This document shows, one piece after another, positions 56,826 through 64,000 of a stretch of 64,000 nucleotides of DNA (positions within the stretch are counted from its first letter, which is position 1; every line of letters starts with the position of its first letter). The notes under the pieces were generated by a model that worked only from the letters and a program-made list of their open reading frames with translations, was not told where the DNA came from and did not search any database. The position numbers and the translations under genes are program-made. This DNA is from Sphingomonas sp. HITSZ_GF. GTDB taxonomy: Bacteria > Pseudomonadota > Alphaproteobacteria > Sphingomonadales > Sphingomonadaceae. The stretch lies in NCBI RefSeq assembly GCF_029543155.1, contig NZ_JARQXA010000005.1:186001-250000 (forward strand). Direction: 5' to 3'.

Positions 56826-58367
56826 ATGATATTCGGGCGCGTAAAGTCTCTCGATGCCATTCTGGCCACCGCCGAGAAGAAATCGCTCCACCGGTCGCTG
56901 GGGGCTTTTCAGCTCACCATGCTCGGCATCGGCGCGGTGATCGGCACCGGCATTTTCGTTCTCACCGCCGAAGCCGCGCAGAAGGCCGGCCCGGGCATGA
57001 TGGTTTCGTTCGTCATCGCCGGTGTCGTCTGCGCCTTCGCGGCACTTTGCTACGCCGAGATGGCGGCGATGGTCCCGGTCTCGGGCTCCGCCTATACCTA
57101 TAGCTATGCCGTGATGGGCGAGTTGATCGCCTGGATGGTCGGCTGGGCCCTCATCCTCGAATACGCCGTCGCCGCGGGCGCGGTCTCGGTCGGCTGGTCC
57201 GGCTATGTGATCGGCTTGATCGAGCATACTTTCCATGTCGACATACCCGACATGCTGGTCGCCGGCCCGTTCGACGGCGGCATGATCAACCTGCCCGCGA
57301 TGCTGATCGCCGCGCTGGTCACCTGGCTGCTGGTCATCGGCACCAAGGAGAGCGCCACGGTCAACGCCATCCTCGTCGCGATCAAGGTGTCGGCGCTCAC
57401 GCTGTTCATCGTGCTCGCCGTGCCGGTGATGAACGACGCGCAGTTCTCGCCCTTCGCGCCCACCGGCTTCATCGGTGTCGGCATGGCGGCGGCGTCGATC
57501 TTCTTCGCCTATGTCGGCTTCGACGCGGTCTCGACCGCAGCGGAAGAGACCAAGAACCCGCAGCGCAACATGCCGATCGGCCTGATCGGCTCGCTCGCCA
57601 TCTGCACCATCTTCTATCTGCTCGTCGCCGCCGGCGTGATCGGCGCCCCGGGCCTCAGCACCCAGCCGGTGATGGACGCGGCCGGCCACGCGCTCGAGCC
57701 GGGCAGCCGCGAACTGGCCGCCCAGTGCGCCACCCGCGCCGCCGAAGGGTTCAAGGACGTCGTCTGCTCGAAGGAAGCACTCGCCTTCACCCTGCGTGAA
57801 ATCGGCTGGCCGCAGATCGGCAACCTGCTCGGCCTCGCCGCCGGCCTGGCGCTGCCCTCGGTCATCCTGATGATGATGTTCGGCCAGACCCGCATCTTCT
57901 TCGTGATGAGCCGCGACGGTCTGCTTCCCGCCGCCTTCTCGAAGATCCACCCGAAGTTCAACACGCCGCACGTGATCACGATCATCACGGGCATTGCGGT
58001 GGCGCTGTTCGCGGCGTTCTTCCCCGTCGGCCAGCTCGCCAACATCTCGAACTCGGGCACGCTGTTCGCGTTCGCGGCGGTGTCGATCGCCGTGATGGTG
58101 ATCCGCAAGACCGACCCCACCCGCAAGCGGCCGTTCAAGACGCCGTTCATCTGGCTCACGGCGCCGATCGCGATCCTGGGCTGCGTCTATCTGTTCGTGA
58201 TGCTCGATCACAAGAGCATCATCCTCTTCCTGATCTGGGCAGCGATCGGCCTGCTGGTGTACTTCGGCTACAGCCGCTCGCGCAGCCATGTCGGCCGCGG
58301 CATCGTCGACGTGCCCGAGCACGAGGCATATGAAGACCTCGACCCGCCGGTCCCCGGCACGCACTGA
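56826..58367 (+). CDS. APC family amino acid permease
   Basis: A 513-aa permease with twelve to fourteen helices. GIGAVIGTGIFVLTAEAAQK (residues about 38-57) is the TM1 signature; YAEMAAMVPVSGSAYTYSYA and FFAYVGFDAVSTAAEETKNP follow. It resembles the cationic amino acid transporter (CAT) branch, so Arg/Lys or polyamines are likely substrates. A long loop between TM helices near residues 285-330 contains two Cys. Its own terminator follows. Confidence 0.9.
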   Translation: MIFGRVKSLDAILATAEKKSLHRSLGAFQLTMLGIGAVIGTGIFVLTAEAAQKAGPGMMVSFVIAGVVCAFAALCYAEMAAMVPVSGSAYTYSYAVMGELIAWMVGWALILEYAVAAGAVSVGWSGYVIGLIEHTFHVDIPDMLVAGPFDGGMINLPAMLIAALVTWLLVIGTKESATVNAILVAIKVSALTLFIVLAVPVMNDAQFSPFAPTGFIGVGMAAASIFFAYVGFDAVSTAAEETKNPQRNMPIGLIGSLAICTIFYLLVAAGVIGAPGLSTQPVMDAAGHALEPGSRELAAQCATRAAEGFKDVVCSKEALAFTLREIGWPQIGNLLGLAAGLALPSVILMMMFGQTRIFFVMSRDGLLPAAFSKIHPKFNTPHVITIITGIAVALFAAFFPVGQLANISNSGTLFAFAAVSIAVMVIRKTDPTRKRPFKTPFIWLTAPIAILGCVYLFVMLDHKSIILFLIWAAIGLLVYFGYSRSRSHVGRGIVDVPEHEAYEDLDPPVPGTH

Positions 58368-58390
58368 GCGCCGGGCCGCAAGGCAAAGAG

Positions 58391-58430
58391 AAAGGGCCGG
58401 AGGAGCGATCCTCCGGCCCCTTTCTTTTCT
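58391..58430 (+). terminator. rho-independent terminator of the permease
   Basis: GGGCCGGAGGA and TCCTCCGGCCC pair around GCGA, followed by CTTTCTTTTCT. Confidence 0.93.
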
Positions 58431-58432
58431 CT

Positions 58433-58608
58433 AAATCCTCCCCCAGCTTGCTGGGGGAGGGGGACCATTCGCGCAGCGAATGGTGGAGGGGCCGCTGCGG
58501 CACGCAGCGGTGAAGCCCGGATACGAAAAGACCGGCGCAATGCGCCGGCCCCTCCACCACCGCCTTCGGCGGCGGTCCCCCTCCCCGAGCAAAGCTCGAG
58601 GAAGATTA
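58433..58608. repeat. REP-like complex, family C
   Basis: A 175-base composite: AAATCCTCCCCCAGCTTGCT with GGGGGAGGGGGACC, inner hairpins (CCATTCGCGCAGCGAATGG, CCGCTGCGGCACGCAGCGG, GGCGCAATGCGCC), then an imperfect outer complement ending CGAGGAAGATT. Related to 42872 and 60764. Confidence 0.85.
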
Positions 58609-58614
58609 GATCGC

Positions 58615-59613
58615 TCACCCCAGCTTCTCGGCGGCCAGCGCCTTCAGGTCCACTTCGGCACGCGCGCCATAGTGCTGGATGATCTCGGCGGCGCACAGCG
58701 CGCCCAGGCGCAGCGAGTCCTTCACCGAGCGGCCCTGGGCCTGGCCATGCAGGAAGCCCGCGGCGAAGCTGTCGCCCGCACCGGTGGTGTCGACCAGCTT
58801 CGCGATCGGCTCGGCCGGCACTTCGACGCGCTCGTCGCCGACCAGCGCCATCGCGCCCTGCTCGCTACGGGTGACGACCAGCACCGGCACCTGGCCGTGG
58901 ACATGCTGCACCGCCGCCTCGAAATCGTCCTTGCCGCACAGCGCCAGCAGCTCGTTCTCGTTGGCGAACAGGATGTCGATCAGCCCGTCGGCGATCAGCT
59001 TGCGGAAATCGTCGCCGTGGCGCGAGATGCAGAACACGTCCGAAAGCGTGAAGGCCACCTTGCGGCCGTTGGCGCGGGCGATCTCGATCGCCTTGCGCAT
59101 CGCTGCGCGCGGCTCTTCGGGATCCCACAGATAGCCTTCGAGATACAGGATCGCGCCGCTGGCGATCAGCTGCTCGTCCAGCGCCGAGGCCGGCAGGAAC
59201 TGCGAGGCACCCAGGAAGGTGTTCATCGTGCGCTGGCCGTCCGGCGTCACGAAGATCAGGCAGCGCGCGGTGGTCGGCTGGCCGGGGCGCACTTCGGTGT
59301 CGAAATGCACGCCGGCGGCGCGCAGGTCGTGCGCGAAGACCGCGCCGAGCTGGTCGTCGGCGACCTGGCCGATAAAGGCAGCCTTGCTGCCCAGCGCGGC
59401 GAGGCCCGCCACGGTGTTGCTCGCCGAACCGCCCGAAACTTCGCGACCCGGGCCCATCTTGGCATAGAGCGCATCGGCTTCCTCGGGCGAGAACATCAGC
59501 TGCATCGAGCCCTTGGCGACACCGATCTCCTCGATGAAGCTGTCCTCGGCCTGGGCAAGGATGTCGACGATCGCATTGCCGATGGCGACGACGTCATAGG
59601 TGGGGCTGGTCAA
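58615..59613 (-). CDS. PfkB/ribokinase-family kinase (adenosine kinase-like)
   Basis: A 332-aa kinase. YDVVAIGNAIVDILAQAEDS opens the fold, PGREVSGGSASNTVAGLAAL is the sugar-binding GG motif, and VDTTGAGDSFAAGFLHG the catalytic Asp and anion hole. Length and DILFANENELLALCG suit bacterial adenosine or fructose kinases of this branch. The TTG start at 59613 has GGAG six bases ahead. Its start faces the EI24 gene 56 bases away. Confidence 0.88.
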   Translation of the reverse strand: MTSPTYDVVAIGNAIVDILAQAEDSFIEEIGVAKGSMQLMFSPEEADALYAKMGPGREVSGGSASNTVAGLAALGSKAAFIGQVADDQLGAVFAHDLRAAGVHFDTEVRPGQPTTARCLIFVTPDGQRTMNTFLGASQFLPASALDEQLIASGAILYLEGYLWDPEEPRAAMRKAIEIARANGRKVAFTLSDVFCISRHGDDFRKLIADGLIDILFANENELLALCGKDDFEAAVQHVHGQVPVLVVTRSEQGAMALVGDERVEVPAEPIAKLVDTTGAGDSFAAGFLHGQAQGRSVKDSLRLGALCAAEIIQHYGARAEVDLKALAAEKLG

Positions 59614-59669
59614 ACGATTGCTCCAAAAAGATTGCGTGGCTGCCCTAATGATGGGCAAAGGATAGCGCA

Positions 59670-60365
59670 ATGATCCACGCCTTCTTCCTGTCGCTGGGCC
59701 AGCTCTTCGACCGGCCGATACTGGCGGTCTTCGTCAAGTCGATCCTGCTCACGCTGGTGCTGTTCGCCGCGGTCAGCGTTGGTATGTGGTTCGGCATCCA
59801 TGCACTGGCCGACTGGATCGCTGCCTGGCTGGGCGGCTGGAGCGGCTCCGATACCTTTGCCGACATCGCCACGATCGTGCTCGTGATCTTTGCGCACTGG
59901 CTGATGTTCCGCGCGATCGCCGTCGCCGTGGTCGGCATCTTCGCCGACGAGGTCGTCGCCGCGGTCGAGAAGAAATACTATCCCGCCGCCCATGCCCAGG
60001 CACGCGACGTGCCGCTCGGCCGCTCGATCGCGATGGGCCTGGGCTCGGCGCTGCGGTTGCTGGCGATCAACCTGCTACTCTCGCCGCTCTACCTGATGCT
60101 GCTGATCACCGGCGTCGGCACCGCGCTCGCCTTCTTCCTCGTCAACTCCTGGCTGCTCGGCCGCGACCTGGGCGATATGGTCGCAGCGCGGCACATGGGC
60201 CGGCGCGACCTGCCCGGATGGCGCGCGCGCACCAGCATCGGCCGTTTCGCGCTGGGGGCGGTCGGCACCGGCCTGTTTCTCGTCCCGATTTTGAACCTGA
60301 TCGCCCCGGTGTTGGGAGCCGCAATGGCCACCCATGCATTTCACCGCGGGAGGCGGGCATCATGA
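59670..60365 (+). CDS. EI24 domain protein (CysZ-like)
   Basis: A 231-aa membrane protein with about six helices: IHAFFLSLGQLFDRPILAVF, LLTLVLFAAVSVGMWFGI, ADIATIVLVIFAHWLMFRAI, then SALRLLAINLLLSPLYLMLL, ALAFFLVNSWLLGRDLGDMV and FALGAVGTGLFLVPILNLIA. This is the EI24/CysZ family; in enterics CysZ imports sulfate, but that is not tested here. AAAGGA lies upstream. The stop overlaps the lipoprotein start (ATGA). Confidence 0.87.
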   Translation: MIHAFFLSLGQLFDRPILAVFVKSILLTLVLFAAVSVGMWFGIHALADWIAAWLGGWSGSDTFADIATIVLVIFAHWLMFRAIAVAVVGIFADEVVAAVEKKYYPAAHAQARDVPLGRSIAMGLGSALRLLAINLLLSPLYLMLLITGVGTALAFFLVNSWLLGRDLGDMVAARHMGRRDLPGWRARTSIGRFALGAVGTGLFLVPILNLIAPVLGAAMATHAFHRGRRAS

Positions 60366-60757
60366 AGCAACTCATCCTGATCGGTACGCTGGCGCTGGGC
60401 GCCTGTGGCGGAGGCGGCGTGATCCCGCCGCCGCGCGCCGGCTATGTGCCGGTGCCCAGCCAGCGCCCCGCGGCACCGAGCGCGCCCGGTGCGGCAACTC
60501 CCGCCAATCTCGCCGCGATCCAGGGCGCCACCGCGCCGCGGCTGATCGCCCGCTTCGGCAAGCCCCAGCTCGACACGAGCGAAGGCACCGCCCGCAAGCT
60601 CCAGTTCGCCGGGCCAATCTGCGTGCTCGACACCTATCTCTATCCCAGGGGCCGCGGCGAGCCGGTGGTGACGCATGTCGATGCCCGCCAGCGCGACGGC
60701 CGCCCGATCGACGAAGCCAGCTGCGTGGCGGCGCTCAGCGGGGCGCGGTCGCGGTAG
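60362..60757 (+). CDS. lipoprotein of unknown function
   Basis: A 131-aa lipoprotein with lipobox LALGAC (Cys at about 15), a Pro/Gly/Ala linker and a small domain: AAIQGATAPRLIARFGKPQL, KLQFAGPICVLDTYLYPRGR, and a Cys near the end (IDEASCVAALSG) that could pair with CVLD. The fold resembles SmpA/BamE-type lipoproteins only loosely. Coupled to the EI24 gene by ATGA. A family C repeat follows. Confidence 0.72.
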   Translation: MKQLILIGTLALGACGGGGVIPPPRAGYVPVPSQRPAAPSAPGAATPANLAAIQGATAPRLIARFGKPQLDTSEGTARKLQFAGPICVLDTYLYPRGRGEPVVTHVDARQRDGRPIDEASCVAALSGARSR

Positions 60758-60763
60758 TCCTTC

Positions 60764-60867
60764 TTCTCCCCTTCCGCTTGCGGGAGGGGTCGGGGGAGGG
60801 CATGTCGAAACGCGAAGTTGGAAGAGATAGCCCCTCCCCTAACCCCTCCCGCAAGCGGAAGGGGAAC
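60764..60867. repeat. REP-like pair, family C
   Basis: TTCTCCCCTTCCGCTTGCGG with GAGGGGTCGGGGGAGG, mirrored by CCCCTCCCCTAACCCC and TCCCGCAAGCGGAAGGGGAA. The right arm overlaps the last codons and stop of queG. Confidence 0.85.
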
Positions 60868-61903
60868 TTAGTTTCGCTAAAGCCCATCCCGCCGCCTCGC
60901 GCACCGCGTCGTCCGCATCGCCGAGCAGCGCACGCACCGGCGCGACCAGAGCTTCACTCCCGCTGTTCCCCGCCGCGATCAGGCAGTTGCGCACCATCCG
61001 GTCGCGCCCGATCCGCTTGATCGGCGATCCGGAGAAGACTTCGCGGAACGCCGCATCGTCGAGCGCGAGCAGGTCGGCCAGCGCCGGTGCGGTCAGCTCC
61101 GCCCTGGGCGCGAACGCCAAATTGGCCTGTGCGGCATGGGCGAACTTGTTCCACGGGCACACCGCCAGGCAATCGTCGCAGCCATAGATGCGGTTGCCGA
61201 TGCCTTCGCGGAATTCGTGCGGGATCGGCCCCTTGTGCTCGATCGTAAGGTACGAAATGCAGCGCCGCGCATCGAGCCGATAGGGCGCGGGGAAGGCGTC
61301 GGTCGGGCACGCCGTCTGGCAGGCGTCGCAGCTCCCGCAGGTGGTGCGCACGCGGTCGTCGGGCGCCAGCTCGAGCGTGGTGTAGATCGCGCCGAGGAAC
61401 AGCCAGCTGCCATGGCTGCGGCTCACCAGGTTGGTGTGCTTGCCCTGCCAGCCCAGCCCAGCCGCTTCGGCGAGCGGCTTCTCCATCACCGGCGCGGTGT
61501 CGACGAACACCTTCAACTCGCCCGGTGCGGCGGTCACCAGCCAGCGCCCCAGCTCCTTCAGCCGGCGCTTGACCACGTCGTGATAGTCCTGCCCCTGCGC
61601 ATAGACCGAGATCCGCCCGATCTCGCCATGATCGGCCAGCGCCAGCGGGTCGGTACCCGGCGCATAGCTCATGCCGAGCGAGATCACCGATTTCACCTCG
61701 GGCCACAGCCCGGCGGGGCGCTCGCGGTGGTGCGCGCGCTCCTCCATCCAGATCATCGAGCCGTGGCGCCCCTCCTCCAGCCATTGCCGCAGCCGCTCGG
61801 CGCTCTTCGGCGCGGCGTCGGCGCGCGCGATCCCGCAATCGGCGAACCCGATTTCCGCGGCTTTGGCCTTTATTAGGGCTTCGAGGTGCTTGTGCTGCTC
61901 CAC
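60839..61903 (-). CDS. queG: epoxyqueuosine reductase
   Basis: A 354-aa cobalamin and iron-sulfur enzyme that reduces epoxyqueuosine to queuosine in t[23 protein letters not shown] has the catalytic Asp, followed by [20 protein letters not shown]. Two 4Fe-4S motifs follow, [18 protein letters not shown] and [17 protein letters not shown]; a HEAT-like C-terminal part ([20 protein letters not shown]) ends the protein. The final SSPSACGRG is encoded by the adjoining repeat. It completes the pathway with queA and tgt in this window. Confidence 0.95.
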   Translation of the reverse strand: MEQHKHLEALIKAKAAEIGFADCGIARADAAPKSAERLRQWLEEGRHGSMIWMEERAHHRERPAGLWPEVKSVISLGMSYAPGTDPLALADHGEIGRISVYAQGQDYHDVVKRRLKELGRWLVTAAPGELKVFVDTAPVMEKPLAEAAGLGWQGKHTNLVSRSHGSWLFLGAIYTTLELAPDDRVRTTCGSCDACQTACPTDAFPAPYRLDARRCISYLTIEHKGPIPHEFREGIGNRIYGCDDCLAVCPWNKFAHAAQANLAFAPRAELTAPALADLLALDDAAFREVFSGSPIKRIGRDRMVRNCLIAAGNSGSEALVAPVRALLGDADDAVREAAGWALAKLSSPSACGRG

Positions 61904-61945
61904 GCCGCCCCGCTACCATCAAAGCGGCAAGGGAGGGACTCCGAT

Positions 61946-62878
61946 TTGTCCAGCGAATTGGCGGTAAGCGCCCGCGGGCTCGTCAAATATTTCGGCGAGC
62001 GGCGCGTGGTTGACGGCGTGAACATCGCAGTGCCCAAGGGGCTGGTGTACGGCGTGCTCGGCCCGAACGGCGCGGGCAAGACCACCACCTTGCGCATGCT
62101 GCTCGGCATCATCGAGCCCGACGCGGGCGAGCGCACCATGCTCGGCCAGTCGCACCCGCGCGACGCCAGCGACCTGGTCGGCTATCTCCCCGAGGAGCGC
62201 GGCCTCTATCCCAACATGAAGTGCCGCGAGGCGATCGCCTTCATGGGCGCGCTGCGCGGCCTGCCCTGGGCGACGGGGCGCAAGCGCGCCGACACGCTGC
62301 TCGAGAATGCCGGGCTCGGCCACGCCAAGGACGAGAAGATCCGCAAGCTCTCCAAGGGCATGGCCCAGCTCGTCCAGCTGCTGGGCTCGGTCGTCCATGA
62401 ACCCGATCTTCTCGTCCTCGACGAGCCGTTCTCGGGCCTCGACCCGGTCAACCAGGAGAAGCTCGAAAAGCTGATCCGCGCCGAGCGCGATCGCGGCGCG
62501 ACGATCCTCTTCTCCACCCATGTCATGGCGCATGCCGAGCGGCTGTGCGACCGCCTCTCGATCATCGCCGGCGGCAAGGTCCGTTTCGAAGGCACCGTAA
62601 ACGACGCCCGCGCCACGCTGCCGATGAAGGCGCATTACACCCCGCACCACAATGTCGAGGGCGCCGGCAGCCTGCTTCCCGCCGATGCGGTGCGCGAAGG
62701 CGATGGCTGGCGCTTCACCCTGCCCGCCAACGGCATCGAGGCGCTGCTCGTCAAGCTGATCGACGGCGGCTACGGCGTCTCGGGCCTGTCGATCGAGCGC
62801 CCCGGCCTGCACGACGCGTTCGTCAGGATCGTCGGCGAGGACGCCCTCAAGGATCAGGATCAGGAGCAGGCGGCATGA
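61946..62878 (+). CDS. ABC exporter ATP-binding subunit (NatA-like)
   Basis: A 310-aa ATPase. Walker A VLGPNGAGKTTTLRMLLGII, Q-loop region VGYLPEERGLYPNMKCREAI, signature KLSKGMAQLVQLLGSVVH (degenerate LSGGQ), Walker B LLVLDEPFSGLDPVNQEKLE. The last 70 residues are an extra domain seen in NatA/CcmA-like exporters (DUF4162). TTG at 61946 with GGAGG nine bases upstream is preferred. Its stop overlaps the permease start. Confidence 0.92.
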   Translation: MSSELAVSARGLVKYFGERRVVDGVNIAVPKGLVYGVLGPNGAGKTTTLRMLLGIIEPDAGERTMLGQSHPRDASDLVGYLPEERGLYPNMKCREAIAFMGALRGLPWATGRKRADTLLENAGLGHAKDEKIRKLSKGMAQLVQLLGSVVHEPDLLVLDEPFSGLDPVNQEKLEKLIRAERDRGATILFSTHVMAHAERLCDRLSIIAGGKVRFEGTVNDARATLPMKAHYTPHHNVEGAGSLLPADAVREGDGWRFTLPANGIEALLVKLIDGGYGVSGLSIERPGLHDAFVRIVGEDALKDQDQEQAA

Positions 62879-64000
62879 CCGGTTTCGCGCGCACCCTGCG
62901 CCAGGCGCTCACCGTCGCCCGCCGCGATTTCACCGCCACGGTGTTCACGCCCACCTTCCTGCTCTTCCTGCTCGCCCCGGTGCTGATGATCGGCTTCGGC
63001 ACGGTCGGCGGGATCGGCGCCCAGTCGATCGTCGGCGACGATTCGCAGATGAAGATGGTGGTGATCGCGCCCCAGAGCCAGGCGCCGGTGCTGCTCGAGA
63101 CCGACAAGCAGCTGCGCAAGCTCTTCCCCAAGAAGGGCGACCTCACACCGCCGCCGCTCACCATCGCCGAACCCACCGGCGATCCTGCGGCCCAGGCCCG
63201 CGCCTTTTTCGACAATGAGAAGTTCGACGCCGCCGCGGTGCTGCTCGGCCCGCTCGACAAGCCCGAGGTGCTCTATGCCCGGCGCGGCTGGAGCGAGGCG
63301 CAGTTCCTCTCGCAACTCGCCGAGCAGACGCTGCGCGCCCAGCGGATCGGCAGCGCCGAGCCGCTCGCCACCGTCACCCAGACCGTGGTCAAGCGCGGCC
63401 AGGCGTCGCCCGGCGGGCGCGGCCAGGCCGCCTCGATCGGCGTGTTCGCGATGTTCTTCATCACGCTGTTCCTCTCGGGCCAGGCGGTCGGCACCATGGC
63501 CGAGGAGCGCTCGAACAAGGTGATCGAGATCCTCGCCGCCGCCGTGCCGCTCGAAAGCGTGTTCTTCGGCAAGCTGATCGGCATGTTCGGCGCCGCGGTG
63601 CTGTTCGTGCTGTTCTGGGCGACGATCATCATCAACGCCACCAGGCTGCTGCCGCCCGAAGTCGCCGGCAGCTTCCCCAGCCTGGTCGCCGCGATCGGCG
63701 CGCCAGTCTATGCGGTGCTGTTCATCCTCTACTTCACCATGGCCTATATGCTGCTCGGCGCGATGTTCCTCAGCATCGGCGCGCAGACTTCCACCCAGCG
63801 CGAACTGCAGATGCTGTCGCTGCCGATCACCATCTTCCAGATGATGATGTTCGGCCTGGCGCTTGGCGCGGCGACCCGGCCGGACAGCTGGATCGCCACC
63901 GCGGCGCAGCTCTTCCCGTTCAGCTCGCCCTTCGCGATGATCGGCATGGCGGGCAGCTCGCCGGCAATCTGGCCGCATCTGCTCGCGCTCGCCTGGCAGG
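62875..64000 (+). CDS. ABC-2 type permease (NatB-like), runs off the window
   Basis: The first 375 codons of an ABC-2 permease. An N-terminal helix (FLLFLLAPVLMIGFGTVGGI) is followed by a periplasmic domain to about residue 175 (residues include KLFPKKGDLTPPPLTIAEP). Helices then begin with SIGVFAMFFITLFLSGQAVG, and AEERSNKVIEILAAAVPLES is the family's cytoplasmic loop. It pairs with the ATPase by an ATGA overlap. The end is beyond the window; the exported substrate is unknown. Confidence 0.9.
   Translation, partial: MTGFARTLRQALTVARRDFTATVFTPTFLLFLLAPVLMIGFGTVGGIGAQSIVGDDSQMKMVVIAPQSQAPVLLETDKQLRKLFPKKGDLTPPPLTIAEPTGDPAAQARAFFDNEKFDAAAVLLGPLDKPEVLYARRGWSEAQFLSQLAEQTLRAQRIGSAEPLATVTQTVVKRGQASPGGRGQAASIGVFAMFFITLFLSGQAVGTMAEERSNKVIEILAAAVPLESVFFGKLIGMFGAAVLFVLFWATIIINATRLLPPEVAGSFPSLVAAIGAPVYAVLFILYFTMAYMLLGAMFLSIGAQTSTQRELQMLSLPITIFQMMMFGLALGAATRPDSWIATAAQLFPFSSPFAMIGMAGSSPAIWPHLLALAWQ

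Noticed and set aside
912..60867. The regularly recurring palindromes as a CRISPR array
   Set aside because: Copies are kilobases apart, vary between families and come in inverted pairs; no cas genes are present.

Overview
The window looks like chromosome of a sphingomonad (Alphaproteobacteria, Sphingomonadaceae; Sphingomonas-like). GC content and codon use are strongly GC-rich throughout, and there are many GTG and TTG starts. The gene set is typical of the group: TrcR (DUF1013), DUF1192, SspB of the alphaproteobacterial type, ATP12 chaperone, SleB hydrolase, the coaD-cyclophilin-queA run, and bamD-recN. Nearly all of it is ordinary single-copy chromosome. I see no transposase, integrase, phage gene, CRISPR array, rRNA or convincing tRNA.

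Layout. 0.1-6 kb: trcR; a PlcP-like phospholipase C with an Agt-like glycosyltransferase (a known phosphate-saving lipid-remodelling pair); a glutathione transferase; a hemerythrin-like protein; a quinone oxidoreductase. 6.1-18.3 kb: DUF1192, clpA, an FMN reductase with a divergent HxlR regulator, a Met-rich secreted protein, a 7TM-GGDEF diguanylate cyclase, an acyl-CoA ligase, an aldehyde dehydrogenase, xseB-ispA. 18.7-30.7 kb: coaD, a periplasmic cyclophilin and queA. A small, more AT-rich insert follows that carries two unknown secreted proteins and ends in a diverged copy of the queA tail. After it come a BASS symporter, an EF-hand protein, a CDF zinc exporter, a HAD phosphatase, chaA, tgt, sleB and an SDR. 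30.9-40.4 kb: small envelope proteins, recN, bamD, a mannose-6-phosphate isomerase-like gene followed by an unusual membrane/Gfo-Idh-MocA fusion, a glycine-zipper protein, a SOUL protein and a lipoprotein. 40.6-48.3 kb: a tightly overlapped crcB-rluC-paiB-HAD-small membrane protein-ATP12 run, then gmk, two tandem small paralogues and fumC. 48.4-51.5 kb: a PilZ protein, then a three-gene cassette of unknown secreted or membrane proteins ending in a ClpP-fold secreted protease. 51.5-56 kb: sspB, then hisB-hisH-hisA-hisF-(66-aa protein)-hisE-HIT. 56-64 kb: a Yip1-like protein, an APC permease, a PfkB kinase, EI24/CysZ, a lipoprotein, queG and a NatA/NatB-type ABC exporter that runs off the end.

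Two features span the window. First, intergenic spaces hold at least fifteen REP-like pairs (two inverted GC-rich palindromes around a spacer) in about five families. Some have become the C-terminal codons, stop codon or ribosome binding site of a neighbouring gene. Second, several genes with no Shine-Dalgarno (DUF1192, acyl-CoA ligase, xseB, chaA, sspB) have a TTGAC-like -35 element placed so that transcription would begin at the start codon, which suggests leaderless mRNAs.

The best candidates for undescribed biology are the 49163-51455 cassette, the membrane-Gfo/Idh/MocA fusion at 35934, and the queA-tail insert at 21080-22600. Three queuosine genes (queA, tgt, queG) lie at separate places in the window. 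All functional calls rest on reading motifs by eye; no database search was run.
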